64,000 nt of DNA, taken from positions 496,001 to 560,000 of the forward strand of contig NZ_CP016780.1 in assembly GCF_002288325.1 (NCBI RefSeq), read 5' to 3'. Under the pieces are notes generated by a model. The model was not told the DNA's origin. It saw only the letters and a list, made by a program, of their open reading frames with translations, and did no database searches. Positions 43,507 through 52,697 of this stretch are shown piece after piece. The position numbers were made by a program, and so were the translations under genes. Numbering within the stretch: the stretch's first letter is position 1; every line of letters begins with the position of its first letter. Origin of the DNA: Candidatus Planktophila lacus (GTDB lineage Bacteria > Actinomycetota > Actinomycetes > Nanopelagicales > Nanopelagicaceae).

Positions 43507-43938
43507 ATGTTTCTCGGTACCCACGAGCCACGCCTTGATGAAAAGGGCCGCTTAATCCTTCCCGCAAAATTCCGCGAAGAACTCTCTGCAGGTTTAGTAA
43601 TCACAAAAGGACAAGAACGCTGTCTCTACGTTTTTCCATCTGCTGAATTTGCAACGATCACCGAAACACTGCGCCAGGCACCAGTTACATCAAAGAATGC
43701 GCGCGATTACATGCGCGTGATGTTTGCCGGCGCACACGATGAAATTCCTGATCGCCAAGGTCGCGTAACTATTCCTGCAGGACTTCGTACATATGCAGGA
43801 CTTGAAAAAGAGTGCGTTGTTATCGGCGCAAATACGCGCGTTGAAATTTGGGATAACGCAGCTTGGAACTCTTATTTATCAGATCGTGAAAAGGGCTTTG
43901 CCGAGGTTTCAGAGGAGATTTTTCCGGGTCTCTTCTGA
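43507..43938 (+). CDS. mraZ: Transcriptional regulator MraZ
   Basis: MraZ is a ring-forming DNA-binding protein that controls the division and cell-wall cluster, usually repressing it. The 143-residue protein has two SpoVT/AbrB-like halves, each with the DxxGR motif: [17 protein letters not shown] (near residues 9-25) and [19 protein letters not shown] (near 81-99). It begins [14 protein letters not shown] as in other actinobacteria. It is separated from rsmH by 210 bp that contain an RNA structure. Confidence 0.96.
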   Translation: MFLGTHEPRLDEKGRLILPAKFREELSAGLVITKGQERCLYVFPSAEFATITETLRQAPVTSKNARDYMRVMFAGAHDEIPDRQGRVTIPAGLRTYAGLEKECVVIGANTRVEIWDNAAWNSYLSDREKGFAEVSEEIFPGLF

Positions 43939-43995
43939 GAAAAATTAAAACAACTTAATAAAACAACTAAATAGCAAGTAAAAAACTAAATAGCG

Positions 43996-44096
43996 CTCTC
44001 ATCTGTGGCCACCGCCGACCTAAAGCCGGCAGCGACACCCCTTCCCCGGTGTCGCTTTCGTTAGATCCGTCGGCCGGCGGTGACCAGAGATGAGAG
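43996..44096 (+). ncRNA. Candidate mraW RNA motif (cis-regulatory 5' leader)
   Basis: The region folds into a clear multi-branched element. The outer stem pairs CTCTCATCT (43996-44004) with AGATGAGAG (44088-44096). Inside it GGCCACCGCCGAC pairs with the GTCGGCCGGCGGTGACC strand. An inner hairpin pairs GCGACACC with GGTGTCGC. Position, phylum and architecture match the mraW RNA motif described upstream of mraW/rsmH in actinobacteria. Its ligand or binding protein is not known. The structure ends about 52 bp before the rsmH ATG. Confidence 0.75.
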
Positions 44097-44148
44097 ATGA
44101 AGTTAAAGAAGTAATTGCGAGATAACTAGTTAAGAAAAGGGGGAGTGT

Positions 44149-45105
44149 ATGAACGATGCAAGTACGCAACATATTTCAGTAATGCTTGATCGTTGCATTG
44201 AACTACTCTCTCCAACAACTCTGCTAAGCCAATCACCAGTTATCGTTGATTGCACACTTGGTTTGGGCGGTCACACCGAAGCCCTCCTTGAAAAGTTTCC
44301 AACCCTTACCGTTATCGGCATCGATCGCGATCCAATTGCTCTAGAGCGCGCATCTGCACGCCTTGCTCGCTTCGGAGATCGCTTCAAACCAAACCACGCA
44401 ATCTTCGATCGCATCGGTGAAGTTGTTGCTAGCCATGGGTATAAAAGCGTTAATGGAATCCTCTTTGATCTTGGCGTTTCATCCATTCAATTAGATGAGG
44501 TAGATCGCGGATTTTCATATTCACAAGATGCACCACTTGATATGCGCATGGATCGTACTCGTGGCATTACTGCATCAGAGATCGTAAATACCTATGCTCC
44601 AGGTGCACTGGTAAAGATTCTGCGCACTTACGGTGAAGAAAAGTTTGCAACACGTATCGTTGAAAATATTGTTAAGGCCCGTGCGAAAGCACCTCTTAAC
44701 TCAACCCAAGAACTTGCCACATTAGTTAAAGAGAGCATTCCTGCTGCAACCCGTCGTACCGGTGGTAATCCAGCGAAACGCACCTTCCAGGCCCTGCGAA
44801 TTGAAGCCAATGACGAGCTCGGTGCAATCACGCGCGCGATACCCGTTGCCCTTGATCTCTTAATGGTTGGGGGACGCGTAGTCGTTCTCTCCTTCCAATC
44901 TTTAGAAGACCGCATCGTTAAAGAGATATTTGTTGAGCGTTCGACTTCAAAGACGCCACGCGATCTTCCAGTTGATCTCCCTGAATTTGCTGCGAAGTTT
45001 GCACTTGTTTCCAAATCAGGTGAAACACCTTCTGATCAAGAGTTAGCTAACAATCCGCGTTCGGCATCGGTTCGTTTACGTGCGATCGAAAGGTTGGCTG
45101 CTTAA
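44149..45105 (+). CDS. rsmH: 16S rRNA (cytosine1402-N4)-methyltransferase
   Basis: RsmH (MraW) methylates C1402 in the ribosomal P site using S-adenosylmethionine. The N-terminal HISVMLDRCIELL, SAM-binding DCTLGLGGHTEALLE and GIDRDPIAL, the FDLGVSSIQLDEVDRGFSY block and the C-terminal NPRSASVRLRAIERL are all present in 318 residues. A strong GGGGGA ribosome site precedes the ATG. It opens the contiguous block that runs to ftsQ. Confidence 0.96.
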   Translation: MNDASTQHISVMLDRCIELLSPTTLLSQSPVIVDCTLGLGGHTEALLEKFPTLTVIGIDRDPIALERASARLARFGDRFKPNHAIFDRIGEVVASHGYKSVNGILFDLGVSSIQLDEVDRGFSYSQDAPLDMRMDRTRGITASEIVNTYAPGALVKILRTYGEEKFATRIVENIVKARAKAPLNSTQELATLVKESIPAATRRTGGNPAKRTFQALRIEANDELGAITRAIPVALDLLMVGGRVVVLSFQSLEDRIVKEIFVERSTSKTPRDLPVDLPEFAAKFALVSKSGETPSDQELANNPRSASVRLRAIERLAA

Positions 45106-45549
45106 ATGGCACTTACCCAGACGATTGCAACTCGCACCCCACGCGCTCCACGCCAGAAGCTCTCTGAGAAGTCAGCGGAAGTCTTCTTAAAGTTAGTACC
45201 AAATGTTTCTGATGGCGCTCAAGCTACTCATCGCTTCTTTGCAACCTTCTTATCAGCAGTTGCCGGTATCGGTTTGCTGCTCTTGCTCGTTGTAAATATT
45301 TTGCTGGCACAAGATGCCTTCACGCTCTCAGAGTTAAAGGCTGAAGCCAAGATCGTTGCAGATCAACGTGAGGCGATTAACCGCCAGATTGATCTCGCAT
45401 CATCGCCAGAAGCGCTAGCTAAGAAAGCAGCCGAGCTCGGAATGCGCCCATCTGAATCTCCCGTATTTCTAAACCTGGCACCTGTTGCAGACGCCGCGAA
45501 TTCTAAATTAACTAATGAAACTACTAATGGAGATGTAGCCCGTGGGTAA
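45106..45549 (+). CDS. ftsL: FtsL-like septum formation protein
   Basis: A 147-residue bitopic membrane protein with a basic N-terminal cytoplasmic region, one membrane helix at about residues 45-68 and a short coiled coil (LSELKAEAKIVADQREAINRQ). The tail motif LAKKAAELGMRPSE is typical of FtsL/FtsB family proteins. Its position between rsmH and ftsI is the ftsL position in the dcw cluster. FtsL joins FtsQ and FtsB to activate FtsW-FtsI. It starts immediately after the rsmH stop and overlaps ftsI by 8 bp. Confidence 0.85.
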   Translation: MALTQTIATRTPRAPRQKLSEKSAEVFLKLVPNVSDGAQATHRFFATFLSAVAGIGLLLLLVVNILLAQDAFTLSELKAEAKIVADQREAINRQIDLASSPEALAKKAAELGMRPSESPVFLNLAPVADAANSKLTNETTNGDVARG

Positions 45550-47365
45550 TTTAAATCTGGCCGCATCTCGCATCCGCATACTCATCGTCTTTATCTTGAT
45601 CTTCTTCCTACTATTTGCGGCGCGCTTGATTCAAATCCAGGCGATCCAAGCCAGCGACTATCGCGCTAAAGCTGCCAATGAGATGGAGTCAACGCGTGCC
45701 ATCCCAGCTGCGCGCGGTGAGATAACCGATATAAATGGCGTTGCCTTTGCACGCAGCGTCTCAGCGATAAATATCGTCGTTGACCAAACTTTGATTACCG
45801 ATGCACCTGCCAGTGCGAATTTTGCTGCGCCAATCCTTGGAATGACAGTTGCGCAAGTACAGAGCGCGATATCTGGAACAAAGCGTTATTCGATGGTTGC
45901 TCGAAATGCGAAGCCTGCGATTTGGCGCACCTTAAGCGATTCCATCGATGCTCATAATGCAGCGCTATCGAAAGAGAATTTCGATAAGCGAATTCTAGGT
46001 TTCTTCGCCGAGCGCAACTACATCCGCGAGTATCCATCTGGCTCTCTTGTCTCCTCTCTTGTCGGTTTTGTTCGCCAAGATGGAATCGGTGCTACTGGAC
46101 TTGAATCAAGTATGAACTCACTGATTTCCGGAACCGATGGACGTTATTCATATGCGCGTGGCTTAGGTGCCGAAATTCCTGGTTCACAGAATGAAATAGT
46201 TGCGGCAAAGAAGGGCACAACGGTTCGTTTAACTATCGACCGTGATGTGCAGTGGGTTGCAGCGCAAGCTATTCAAGAAGCGGTTTCCAAATCTCGTGCA
46301 ACTAGCGGAACAGTAATTGTCATGGATCCAAAGACTGGCCATATTTTGGCGCATGCGACTGCTCCAACATTTGATCCAAATAACACTAAGACGGTTTCTC
46401 AATCACTGATGCGAAATCCATCGGTACAAGATGTTTATGAGCCTGGTTCAACTGGAAAGATTATGACTCTGGCTGCTGCGCTTGAAGAAGGGAAGATAAC
46501 TCCAGAGACGGTTCTATCTGTTCCGTACTCAATCAAGCGCGGGGGAGATACCTTCCACGACCATGAGCGCCATCCAGTTCAGCATCTAACAACCTCTGGA
46601 ATCTTGGCAGTTTCCTCAAATACTGGAACTATAAAAATTGGCGAAATGCTTTCAAACGAAAAGTTGCACAACTATTTAACTAAATTTGGAATCGGCGTAT
46701 CAACGGGATCTGGTCTACCTGGTGAATCTAAAGGGTTATTCCGCCCTGTCAGCGATTGGTCTGGAACTACAGCGCCAACTGTTGCTTTTGGTCAGGGATA
46801 CTCGGTTACAGCAATGCAGGCAACTAGCATCTTTGCAACTATCGCAAATGATGGTGTTCGCGTTTCTCCAACTGTTATTGCAGGCACTAGCGACACAACT
46901 GGGAAATTTACCGTTGCTGCAGATCGCACCAGTGAGAGAGTAGTTAGCGCAAAGACAGCACAACAGGTTCGCTTGATGATGGAATCAGTTGTTTCAGGAC
47001 ACGGAACCGCGCCAAGTGCGGCGATTCCCGGATATCGAGTGGCAGGTAAAACTGGAACTGCCGAACGTTACAACGTTGATTGTGGTTGCTACAGCGGATA
47101 CACCGCATCATTTATTGGCTTTGCCCCTGCTGATGCTCCAAAGTATGTTGTTAGCGTGACTATTCAAGATCCAAAGGGCTCGTACTACGGAGGCTCACTC
47201 GGTGGTCCAGTATTTAAAAAGGTTATGACATTTGTATTGCAAGCAGAGCATGTTGCACCAACTGGAACAAAAGTTCTTCCAGTAGCGCTAACCCAAGCAG
47301 AGCTTCGCCAGAAAGAGCGTCGCGAAACTGCGGCGACCGCACAGGCGAGTTTAAAGAGCAGATAA
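45542..47365 (+). CDS. ftsI: Septal penicillin-binding protein 2/3 (FtsI, transpeptidase)
   Basis: A class B penicillin-binding protein of 607 residues with one N-terminal membrane helix. The dimerisation domain contains RAIPAARGEITDINGVAFA. The transpeptidase motifs are SxxK in EPGSTGKIM (Ser303, Lys306), SxN in VSSNTGTIK and KTG in AGKTGTAERY. It cross-links septal peptidoglycan in concert with FtsW. The start is a GTG overlapping ftsL; its TAA overlaps the murE ATG by one base. No PASTA domain is seen, although some actinobacterial homologues carry one. Confidence 0.95.
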   Translation: MGNLNLAASRIRILIVFILIFFLLFAARLIQIQAIQASDYRAKAANEMESTRAIPAARGEITDINGVAFARSVSAINIVVDQTLITDAPASANFAAPILGMTVAQVQSAISGTKRYSMVARNAKPAIWRTLSDSIDAHNAALSKENFDKRILGFFAERNYIREYPSGSLVSSLVGFVRQDGIGATGLESSMNSLISGTDGRYSYARGLGAEIPGSQNEIVAAKKGTTVRLTIDRDVQWVAAQAIQEAVSKSRATSGTVIVMDPKTGHILAHATAPTFDPNNTKTVSQSLMRNPSVQDVYEPGSTGKIMTLAAALEEGKITPETVLSVPYSIKRGGDTFHDHERHPVQHLTTSGILAVSSNTGTIKIGEMLSNEKLHNYLTKFGIGVSTGSGLPGESKGLFRPVSDWSGTTAPTVAFGQGYSVTAMQATSIFATIANDGVRVSPTVIAGTSDTTGKFTVAADRTSERVVSAKTAQQVRLMMESVVSGHGTAPSAAIPGYRVAGKTGTAERYNVDCGCYSGYTASFIGFAPADAPKYVVSVTIQDPKGSYYGGSLGGPVFKKVMTFVLQAEHVAPTGTKVLPVALTQAELRQKERRETAATAQASLKSR

Positions 47366-48858
47366 TGCGCCCATTTAGCCAGAGCACTTTAAAGTTATCG
47401 AAAGTCGCTGGTGCTGTCACTGCAACTTGTGAATTAAGCGAAGCGGAACTTTCTAAGATAGAAATTTCCGGCCTCACTCATAACGATTATCAAGTAGAAC
47501 CCGGAGATCTCTTTATTGCGATTCCGGGTGCCAATCGCCATGGTGCAGAGTTTGCGATGAGCGCAGTAAGTAAAGGCGCGGTAGCGATTTTGACCGATAG
47601 CGCAGGAGCCGCTTACGTTAAGGGAACCCCTGTTCTAGTTGTGGAAGATCCGCGCCGCGTTGCGGGCAATATCGCTGCTCTGCTCTACAACGAGCCAATG
47701 CGCGATCTATCGAGTATCGGAATTACCGGTACAAATGGCAAGACGACTGTTTCTACTTTGATTTATCAAATATTCGAAGCAGCTGGTCGCGATTGTGGGC
47801 TAATCGGAACTATCGAAACCCGTATCGGAAAAGATGCCATCGAAAGTTCGCGGACAACACCTGAAGCCACGGATTTGCAAGCGCTCTCGGCGGTAATGCG
47901 CGAGCGACATATGCGACATCTAGTCATGGAAGTATCTAGCCATGCCATGGTCTTACATCGCATGCAAGGCGCACATTTTGCCTTTGTCGGTTTCACAAAC
48001 TTGACTCAGGATCACTTAGATTTTCATGGAGATATCGAGAGTTACTTTGCAGCCAAAGCCAAGTTGTTTACCTACGAATTTGCAGATCAAGCCGTTATCA
48101 ATATAGATAGCAAGTATGGCGCGCAGTTGGCGTCAACAACTGAACTTCCGGTTATCTCTCTATCTCGACTAAATCCACAAGCTACTTGGCACTTTACAGA
48201 TATTGATACATCTGGAAAGCATGTTCACTTTAAAATCCGTGGCTCTGGCGGAATGCTTATTGAATCCTCAACAAAACTTCGCGGTGGCTATAACTTGGAT
48301 AACCTTTTAATGGCTATCGCTATCGCAGTTGAATCTGGTGTGGATCCAATCGATATTGCAGCCGCTGTTCCGGCGCTATCAGGTGCAGCAGGTCGGCTAG
48401 AAGAGGTAAGCGTTGGTCAGAGTTATTCGGCCTTTGTTGACTATGCGCACACTCCTGATGCGGTCGCTAACGTGCTCGAATCAATTCGCGAATTTACATC
48501 TGGAAAAGTTATCGCCGTGCTCGGTTGCGGTGGGGATCGCGATTCCTCAAAGCGTCCCTTGATGGGGCAGGCACTTCTCAAGGGTTGCGATATTGCAGTG
48601 TTTACCAGTGATAACCCGCGATCTGAAGATCCAAGCCAGATTCTCAAAGAGATGGTTGGTAAGTTAAAAGTTTCTGAGCCAGCGAGAGTAATTGAAGATC
48701 GCAAGAGCGCGATTGAGTACGCCGTATCTTTGGCATCACAAGGAGACACAATTGCCATCTTGGGTAAGGGCCACGAACTCGGGCAAGAGATTGCTGGAAT
48801 GAAATTAGATTTTGATGATCGAAAAGTTTTGGCACAGGCGATTGCAGGTTTGAAATGA
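47365..48858 (+). CDS. murE: UDP-MurNAc-tripeptide synthetase MurE (meso-diaminopimelate type)
   Basis: MurE adds the third amino acid to the peptidoglycan precursor. The ATP motif is GTNGKTTVSTL, with VMEVSSHAM and FTNLTQDHLDFHG blocks also present. The specificity motif reads DNPRSEDP with Asp416-Asn417-Pro418-Arg419. DNPR is the known signature for meso-diaminopimelate rather than lysine, so the wall peptide should be of the DAP type. It has 497 residues and overlaps both neighbours. Confidence 0.96.
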   Translation: MRPFSQSTLKLSKVAGAVTATCELSEAELSKIEISGLTHNDYQVEPGDLFIAIPGANRHGAEFAMSAVSKGAVAILTDSAGAAYVKGTPVLVVEDPRRVAGNIAALLYNEPMRDLSSIGITGTNGKTTVSTLIYQIFEAAGRDCGLIGTIETRIGKDAIESSRTTPEATDLQALSAVMRERHMRHLVMEVSSHAMVLHRMQGAHFAFVGFTNLTQDHLDFHGDIESYFAAKAKLFTYEFADQAVINIDSKYGAQLASTTELPVISLSRLNPQATWHFTDIDTSGKHVHFKIRGSGGMLIESSTKLRGGYNLDNLLMAIAIAVESGVDPIDIAAAVPALSGAAGRLEEVSVGQSYSAFVDYAHTPDAVANVLESIREFTSGKVIAVLGCGGDRDSSKRPLMGQALLKGCDIAVFTSDNPRSEDPSQILKEMVGKLKVSEPARVIEDRKSAIEYAVSLASQGDTIAILGKGHELGQEIAGMKLDFDDRKVLAQAIAGLK

Positions 48859-50240
48859 TTGAATTAAAGGCATCAGAGATCGCCAAGATCGTCGGCGGAG
48901 ATTTAATCGGCGGTGATATCACCGTCACTGCAGCACCGGTCTTTAACTCCAATCAAGCTACTCAAGGATCAATCTTTCTCGCTCTCGTAGGTGAAAGAAC
49001 TGATGGCCACAATTACATTTCAGATGCCTTTGCACACGGCAGTGTTCTCGCCTTTGTAACGAAAGAAGTTCCCGAACGCTGCATAGTCGTCAAAGATGTT
49101 CTTGCAGCGCTTAACTCACTTGCATCTTATGTTCGCCAGGCGCTACCTGAATTAAAGGTAATTGCGCTAACTGGTTCTCAAGGAAAGACAACAAGTAAAG
49201 ATCTGCTCCGCCACATCTTGGAAACCGTCGCACCTACCGTGGCCCCGGCTGGAAACTTCAATAATGAACTAGGTGCACCGATCACTTTGTTGCAATGCGA
49301 CGAGAAAACCAGATTCTGCATCCTAGAAATGGGAGCTCGTCATGTTGGCGATATCGCAAAGTTATGCCAGATGGCCACTCCAGATATTGGAGTTGTTCTC
49401 AGAGTCGGAACTGCACACGTTGGTGAATTTGGATCCGAAGAGTTAGTCGCCAAAGCTAAGTCAGAGATGATTTCATCACTAAGCGGCTCTGCGATAGCGG
49501 TTCTCGGTCAATACGATCAATACACGCCAGCAATGGCTTCCTTGCACAGCGGCGCAACGGTGACATTTGGTGAGACAACAAGTGCAGATGTTCGAGCCAC
49601 AGATATTGAAATTCGCGAGGGCCGTCCGCATTTTGATCTAGTAACTCCGGCAGGTCGTGCATCAGTTGGCTTAAGAATTGTCGGAATTCATCAAGTATCG
49701 AACGCACTTGCTGCGGCAGCGATCGCAACCAACTTAAATATCTCGATTGATCTCATTGCCGGTGCGCTTTCCACCGCCGAGCTTCACAGCAAGTGGCGGA
49801 TGGAGATCGCAGAGCTAAATGGACTAGTGCTGATTAATGATTCTTATAACGCAAGCCCTGAGTCGACCGAGGCAGCGCTACGCACTTTGGTGCTCTTTGC
49901 TCAAGAACGGGGCGGTCAATCCTGGGCTTTCTTGGGAAAGATGCATGAACTCGGCGCGTCATCACTTCATCACCATTCACGACTTGGCACCCTTGCTTCA
50001 GAGTTAGGAATTGACCATCTCGTCTGCGTGGGTTCTCCAGAGTATGCCGCGCAGATTACTGGTTCCAGCGCAATGACAGTTCACCTCCTTGACTCTAAAG
50101 AGTTGGCAGATGAGTTAGTTAGTCAGATGAGCCAGGGAGATGTTGTTCTGGTTAAAGCATCGCGCGCAGAGAAGTTTGAGGAAGTTGCAGAGTCAATCAC
50201 TGAAAAGTGGAATAGCCGTGAAGTTGGGGGAGAGAATTAA
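48855..50240 (+). CDS. murF: UDP-MurNAc-pentapeptide synthetase MurF
   Basis: MurF adds D-Ala-D-Ala to the UDP-MurNAc-tripeptide. The ATP motif reads GSQGKTTSKDLL, followed by GNFNNELGAPITLL, FCILEMGARHVGDI and INDSYNASPEST, all standard for the family. It has 461 residues. It starts within the murE stop (ATGA overlap) and is followed immediately by mraY with no spacer. Confidence 0.96.
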   Translation: MIELKASEIAKIVGGDLIGGDITVTAAPVFNSNQATQGSIFLALVGERTDGHNYISDAFAHGSVLAFVTKEVPERCIVVKDVLAALNSLASYVRQALPELKVIALTGSQGKTTSKDLLRHILETVAPTVAPAGNFNNELGAPITLLQCDEKTRFCILEMGARHVGDIAKLCQMATPDIGVVLRVGTAHVGEFGSEELVAKAKSEMISSLSGSAIAVLGQYDQYTPAMASLHSGATVTFGETTSADVRATDIEIREGRPHFDLVTPAGRASVGLRIVGIHQVSNALAAAAIATNLNISIDLIAGALSTAELHSKWRMEIAELNGLVLINDSYNASPESTEAALRTLVLFAQERGGQSWAFLGKMHELGASSLHHHSRLGTLASELGIDHLVCVGSPEYAAQITGSSAMTVHLLDSKELADELVSQMSQGDVVLVKASRAEKFEEVAESITEKWNSREVGGEN

Positions 50241-51299
50241 ATGAGAGAAATTCTGATCGCTGGTGCGATCGCCTTGTTCTTATCTCTCTTTGGAACGCCG
50301 GGTTTAATTCGCATACTTGCCCGCCGCGGTTATGGACAGATTATTCGAGATGATGGACCTTCTTCGCATCACACCAAGCGCGGAACGCCAACCATGGGCG
50401 GCATCATTATCATTTTCGCAACTGCAGTTGGTTATTTCATCGCCCACGCAATTTCGCGAAACACAGTTAGCACCTCAGCGCTCTTAGTTCTTGGTTTAAT
50501 GGCAGGTCTGGGATTTGTTGGATTCTTAGATGATTGGCTAAAAGTTTCTCGCCAGAAATCACTTGGCTTAAATGCCAAGCAGAAAATATTCGGGCAGATA
50601 GTAGTTGCTGCAACTTTTGCTTACTTAGGTATCAACTTTCCAGATCGTGATGGGCTAACGCCAATCTCACAGAATTTATCAACCGTTCGCGATACCTCAA
50701 TTACTTTAGGAACTACCTTGGTGATCATCTGGGTCGTCATAATGGTGACCGCTACCAGCAATGGTGTAAACCTCACCGACGGTTTAGATGGCTTAGCAAC
50801 CGGTGCTGCTGTGATGACATTTATCGCATTCATTTTGATTGGCGTTTGGGAATTTGGTCAAAGTTGCGCGGTATCACCTGGCGCTAACTGCTATCTAGTT
50901 CGAGACCCGTTAGATATTGCTGTTCTATCTGCAGCGCTAGCCGGGGCATGTGCCGGATTTCTTTGGTGGAACGCCTCGCCAGCAAAGATCTTCATGGGCG
51001 ATACCGGTTCGCTAGCACTGGGCGGCGCCCTTGCGGGAATCGCAACAACGCTGCGTATTGAGTTACTACTAATTCCACTAGGTGGCTTATTTGTAATCAT
51101 TAGCGCTTCAGTGATTCTGCAAGTTGCCTACTTTAAAATCTCAGGTGGAAAGCGAATCTTCAAGATGGCGCCACTGCAACATCACTTCGAATTAATGGGC
51201 TGGGGTGAGGTAACAATTGTGCTTCGCTTCTGGATCATCGCTGGCCTTTGCGTCGCAGCTGGCTTAGGGCTCTTCTACGCGCAATGGGTTACGGCATAA
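50241..51299 (+). CDS. mraY: Phospho-MurNAc-pentapeptide transferase MraY
   Basis: MraY transfers phospho-MurNAc-pentapeptide to undecaprenyl phosphate, forming lipid I at the inner face of the membrane. About ten membrane helices are visible in 352 residues. The catalytic segments [29 protein letters not shown] and [12 protein letters not shown] carry the conserved aspartates, and [13 protein letters not shown] lies near the C-terminus. Confidence 0.97.
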   Translation: MREILIAGAIALFLSLFGTPGLIRILARRGYGQIIRDDGPSSHHTKRGTPTMGGIIIIFATAVGYFIAHAISRNTVSTSALLVLGLMAGLGFVGFLDDWLKVSRQKSLGLNAKQKIFGQIVVAATFAYLGINFPDRDGLTPISQNLSTVRDTSITLGTTLVIIWVVIMVTATSNGVNLTDGLDGLATGAAVMTFIAFILIGVWEFGQSCAVSPGANCYLVRDPLDIAVLSAALAGACAGFLWWNASPAKIFMGDTGSLALGGALAGIATTLRIELLLIPLGGLFVIISASVILQVAYFKISGGKRIFKMAPLQHHFELMGWGEVTIVLRFWIIAGLCVAAGLGLFYAQWVTA

Positions 51300-51311
51300 G
51301 GCCGATAAGAA

Positions 51312-52697
51312 ATGGCTATTAACTTATCGGGCGAGAGTTTTTTGATCCTTGGCGCTGGAGTAACTGGAATAGCAGTCGCCAGATCACTCAGCGCTAAAGG
51401 CGCATCAATTCTCTTCGCCGATGACCAGGTTGAAACTGTAGAAGGATTTAAAGTTTCTAAATCAGATCAGGTAAAAGTTGACGGCTTTTCTTTTGTTGTT
51501 ATCTCACCAGGCTGGAAAGAGAGCCATCCGCTCATCGTTAAGGCGCAAGCCGCTGGCATACGTTTGGTAAATGAGATTGATCTGGCTTGGTCTTTTCGCG
51601 CAGAACTTGTTCCTGGTCAAAAGTGGATCGCTTTAACTGGAACCAATGGAAAGACAACAACTGTTGAAATGGCGGCGGCAATGCTGCGCGCAGGTGGGGT
51701 TGCAGCCATTGCTTGCGGAAATGTTGGTACGACGGTAATTGAAAGCGTAGAGAGCACTGAAAAGTACGAAGTACTAGTTCTCGAACTCTCATCGTTTCAA
51801 TTGCACTGGTTAAGAGAAGCAAGTTTTGTGGCGGCAGCGATTTTAAATATTGCAGAGGATCATCTTGATTGGCATGGCACTTTCACCGAGTACGCGCGCG
51901 TTAAGGGCTCGATTCTAGATCGCGCATCGACGGGAGTCTTTAACTCTTCAGATTTGGAAGTCGTAAATCAAGCAGCGCACTGGCAAGGACGCAAAGTCTT
52001 TTTCTCACTCGACACACCTGCACCTGGTGAAATCGGCGTAGTTGAAGAGTTATTGGTAGATCGTGCATTTGTTAGCGATCCCCAGGAAGCGGCGATGCTT
52101 GCAGAGATAGTTGATGTAAAACCTACCGTTCCACACAACGTGGCAAATGCCTTGGCCGCCGCAGGGCTGGTTCGAGCCCTTGGCGTATCTCCAGAAGCAG
52201 TTCGCAGCGCTCTACAAAATTTCTCATTGGGAAGACACCGCATCGAAGAAGTCGCAAATACAAATGGGATTTCTTGGGTAAATGATTCAAAGGCTACAAA
52301 TCCCCATGCCACAGTTGCATCTTTAAACTCAGCGCTATCGTCTATCTGGATCGCAGGTGGTTTGGCTAAGGGCGCCGAGATGCAAGAGCTAATCGCTAAG
52401 TGCAAATCAAGAATTAAAGTTGCAATTCTTATCGGTACCGACCGCGAGCTAATCGCCGATGAATTGCGTTCGCAAGCACCAGAAATTGAAATCGTTTACG
52501 TCGATGCGCCCAGCACATATCAGCGAGGCGGTAAAGATAATTCACTGATGGAGGCGGTCGTTAAAGCTGCCGCTGAACGCGCTAAGACCGGGGATCGGGT
52601 CTTACTCGCCCCAGCTTGCGCATCAATGGATCAATTCATCTCCTACTCCGATCGTGGAGATAGGTTTGCAGCAGCGGTAAAGAAAGTAGTCCAATGA
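51312..52697 (+). CDS. murD: UDP-MurNAc-L-alanine:D-glutamate ligase MurD
   Basis: MurD adds D-glutamate to UDP-MurNAc-L-Ala. An N-terminal Rossmann domain (FLILGAGVTGIAVARSL) precedes the ATP motif GTNGKTTTVEM. NIAEDHLDWHGTFTEYARVK and WVNDSKATNPHATVASL complete the family signature, and the C-terminal segment PACASMDQFISYSDRGDRF is typical. It has 461 residues and lies 12 bp after mraY. Confidence 0.96.
   Translation: MAINLSGESFLILGAGVTGIAVARSLSAKGASILFADDQVETVEGFKVSKSDQVKVDGFSFVVISPGWKESHPLIVKAQAAGIRLVNEIDLAWSFRAELVPGQKWIALTGTNGKTTTVEMAAAMLRAGGVAAIACGNVGTTVIESVESTEKYEVLVLELSSFQLHWLREASFVAAAILNIAEDHLDWHGTFTEYARVKGSILDRASTGVFNSSDLEVVNQAAHWQGRKVFFSLDTPAPGEIGVVEELLVDRAFVSDPQEAAMLAEIVDVKPTVPHNVANALAAAGLVRALGVSPEAVRSALQNFSLGRHRIEEVANTNGISWVNDSKATNPHATVASLNSALSSIWIAGGLAKGAEMQELIAKCKSRIKVAILIGTDRELIADELRSQAPEIEIVYVDAPSTYQRGGKDNSLMEAVVKAAAERAKTGDRVLLAPACASMDQFISYSDRGDRFAAAVKKVVQ

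Noticed and set aside
43316-43567. Minus-strand proline-rich open frame over the mraZ promoter
   Set aside because: It is a by-product of the G-rich repeats and spans both a terminator and the mraZ start; it has no recognisable domain or start signal.
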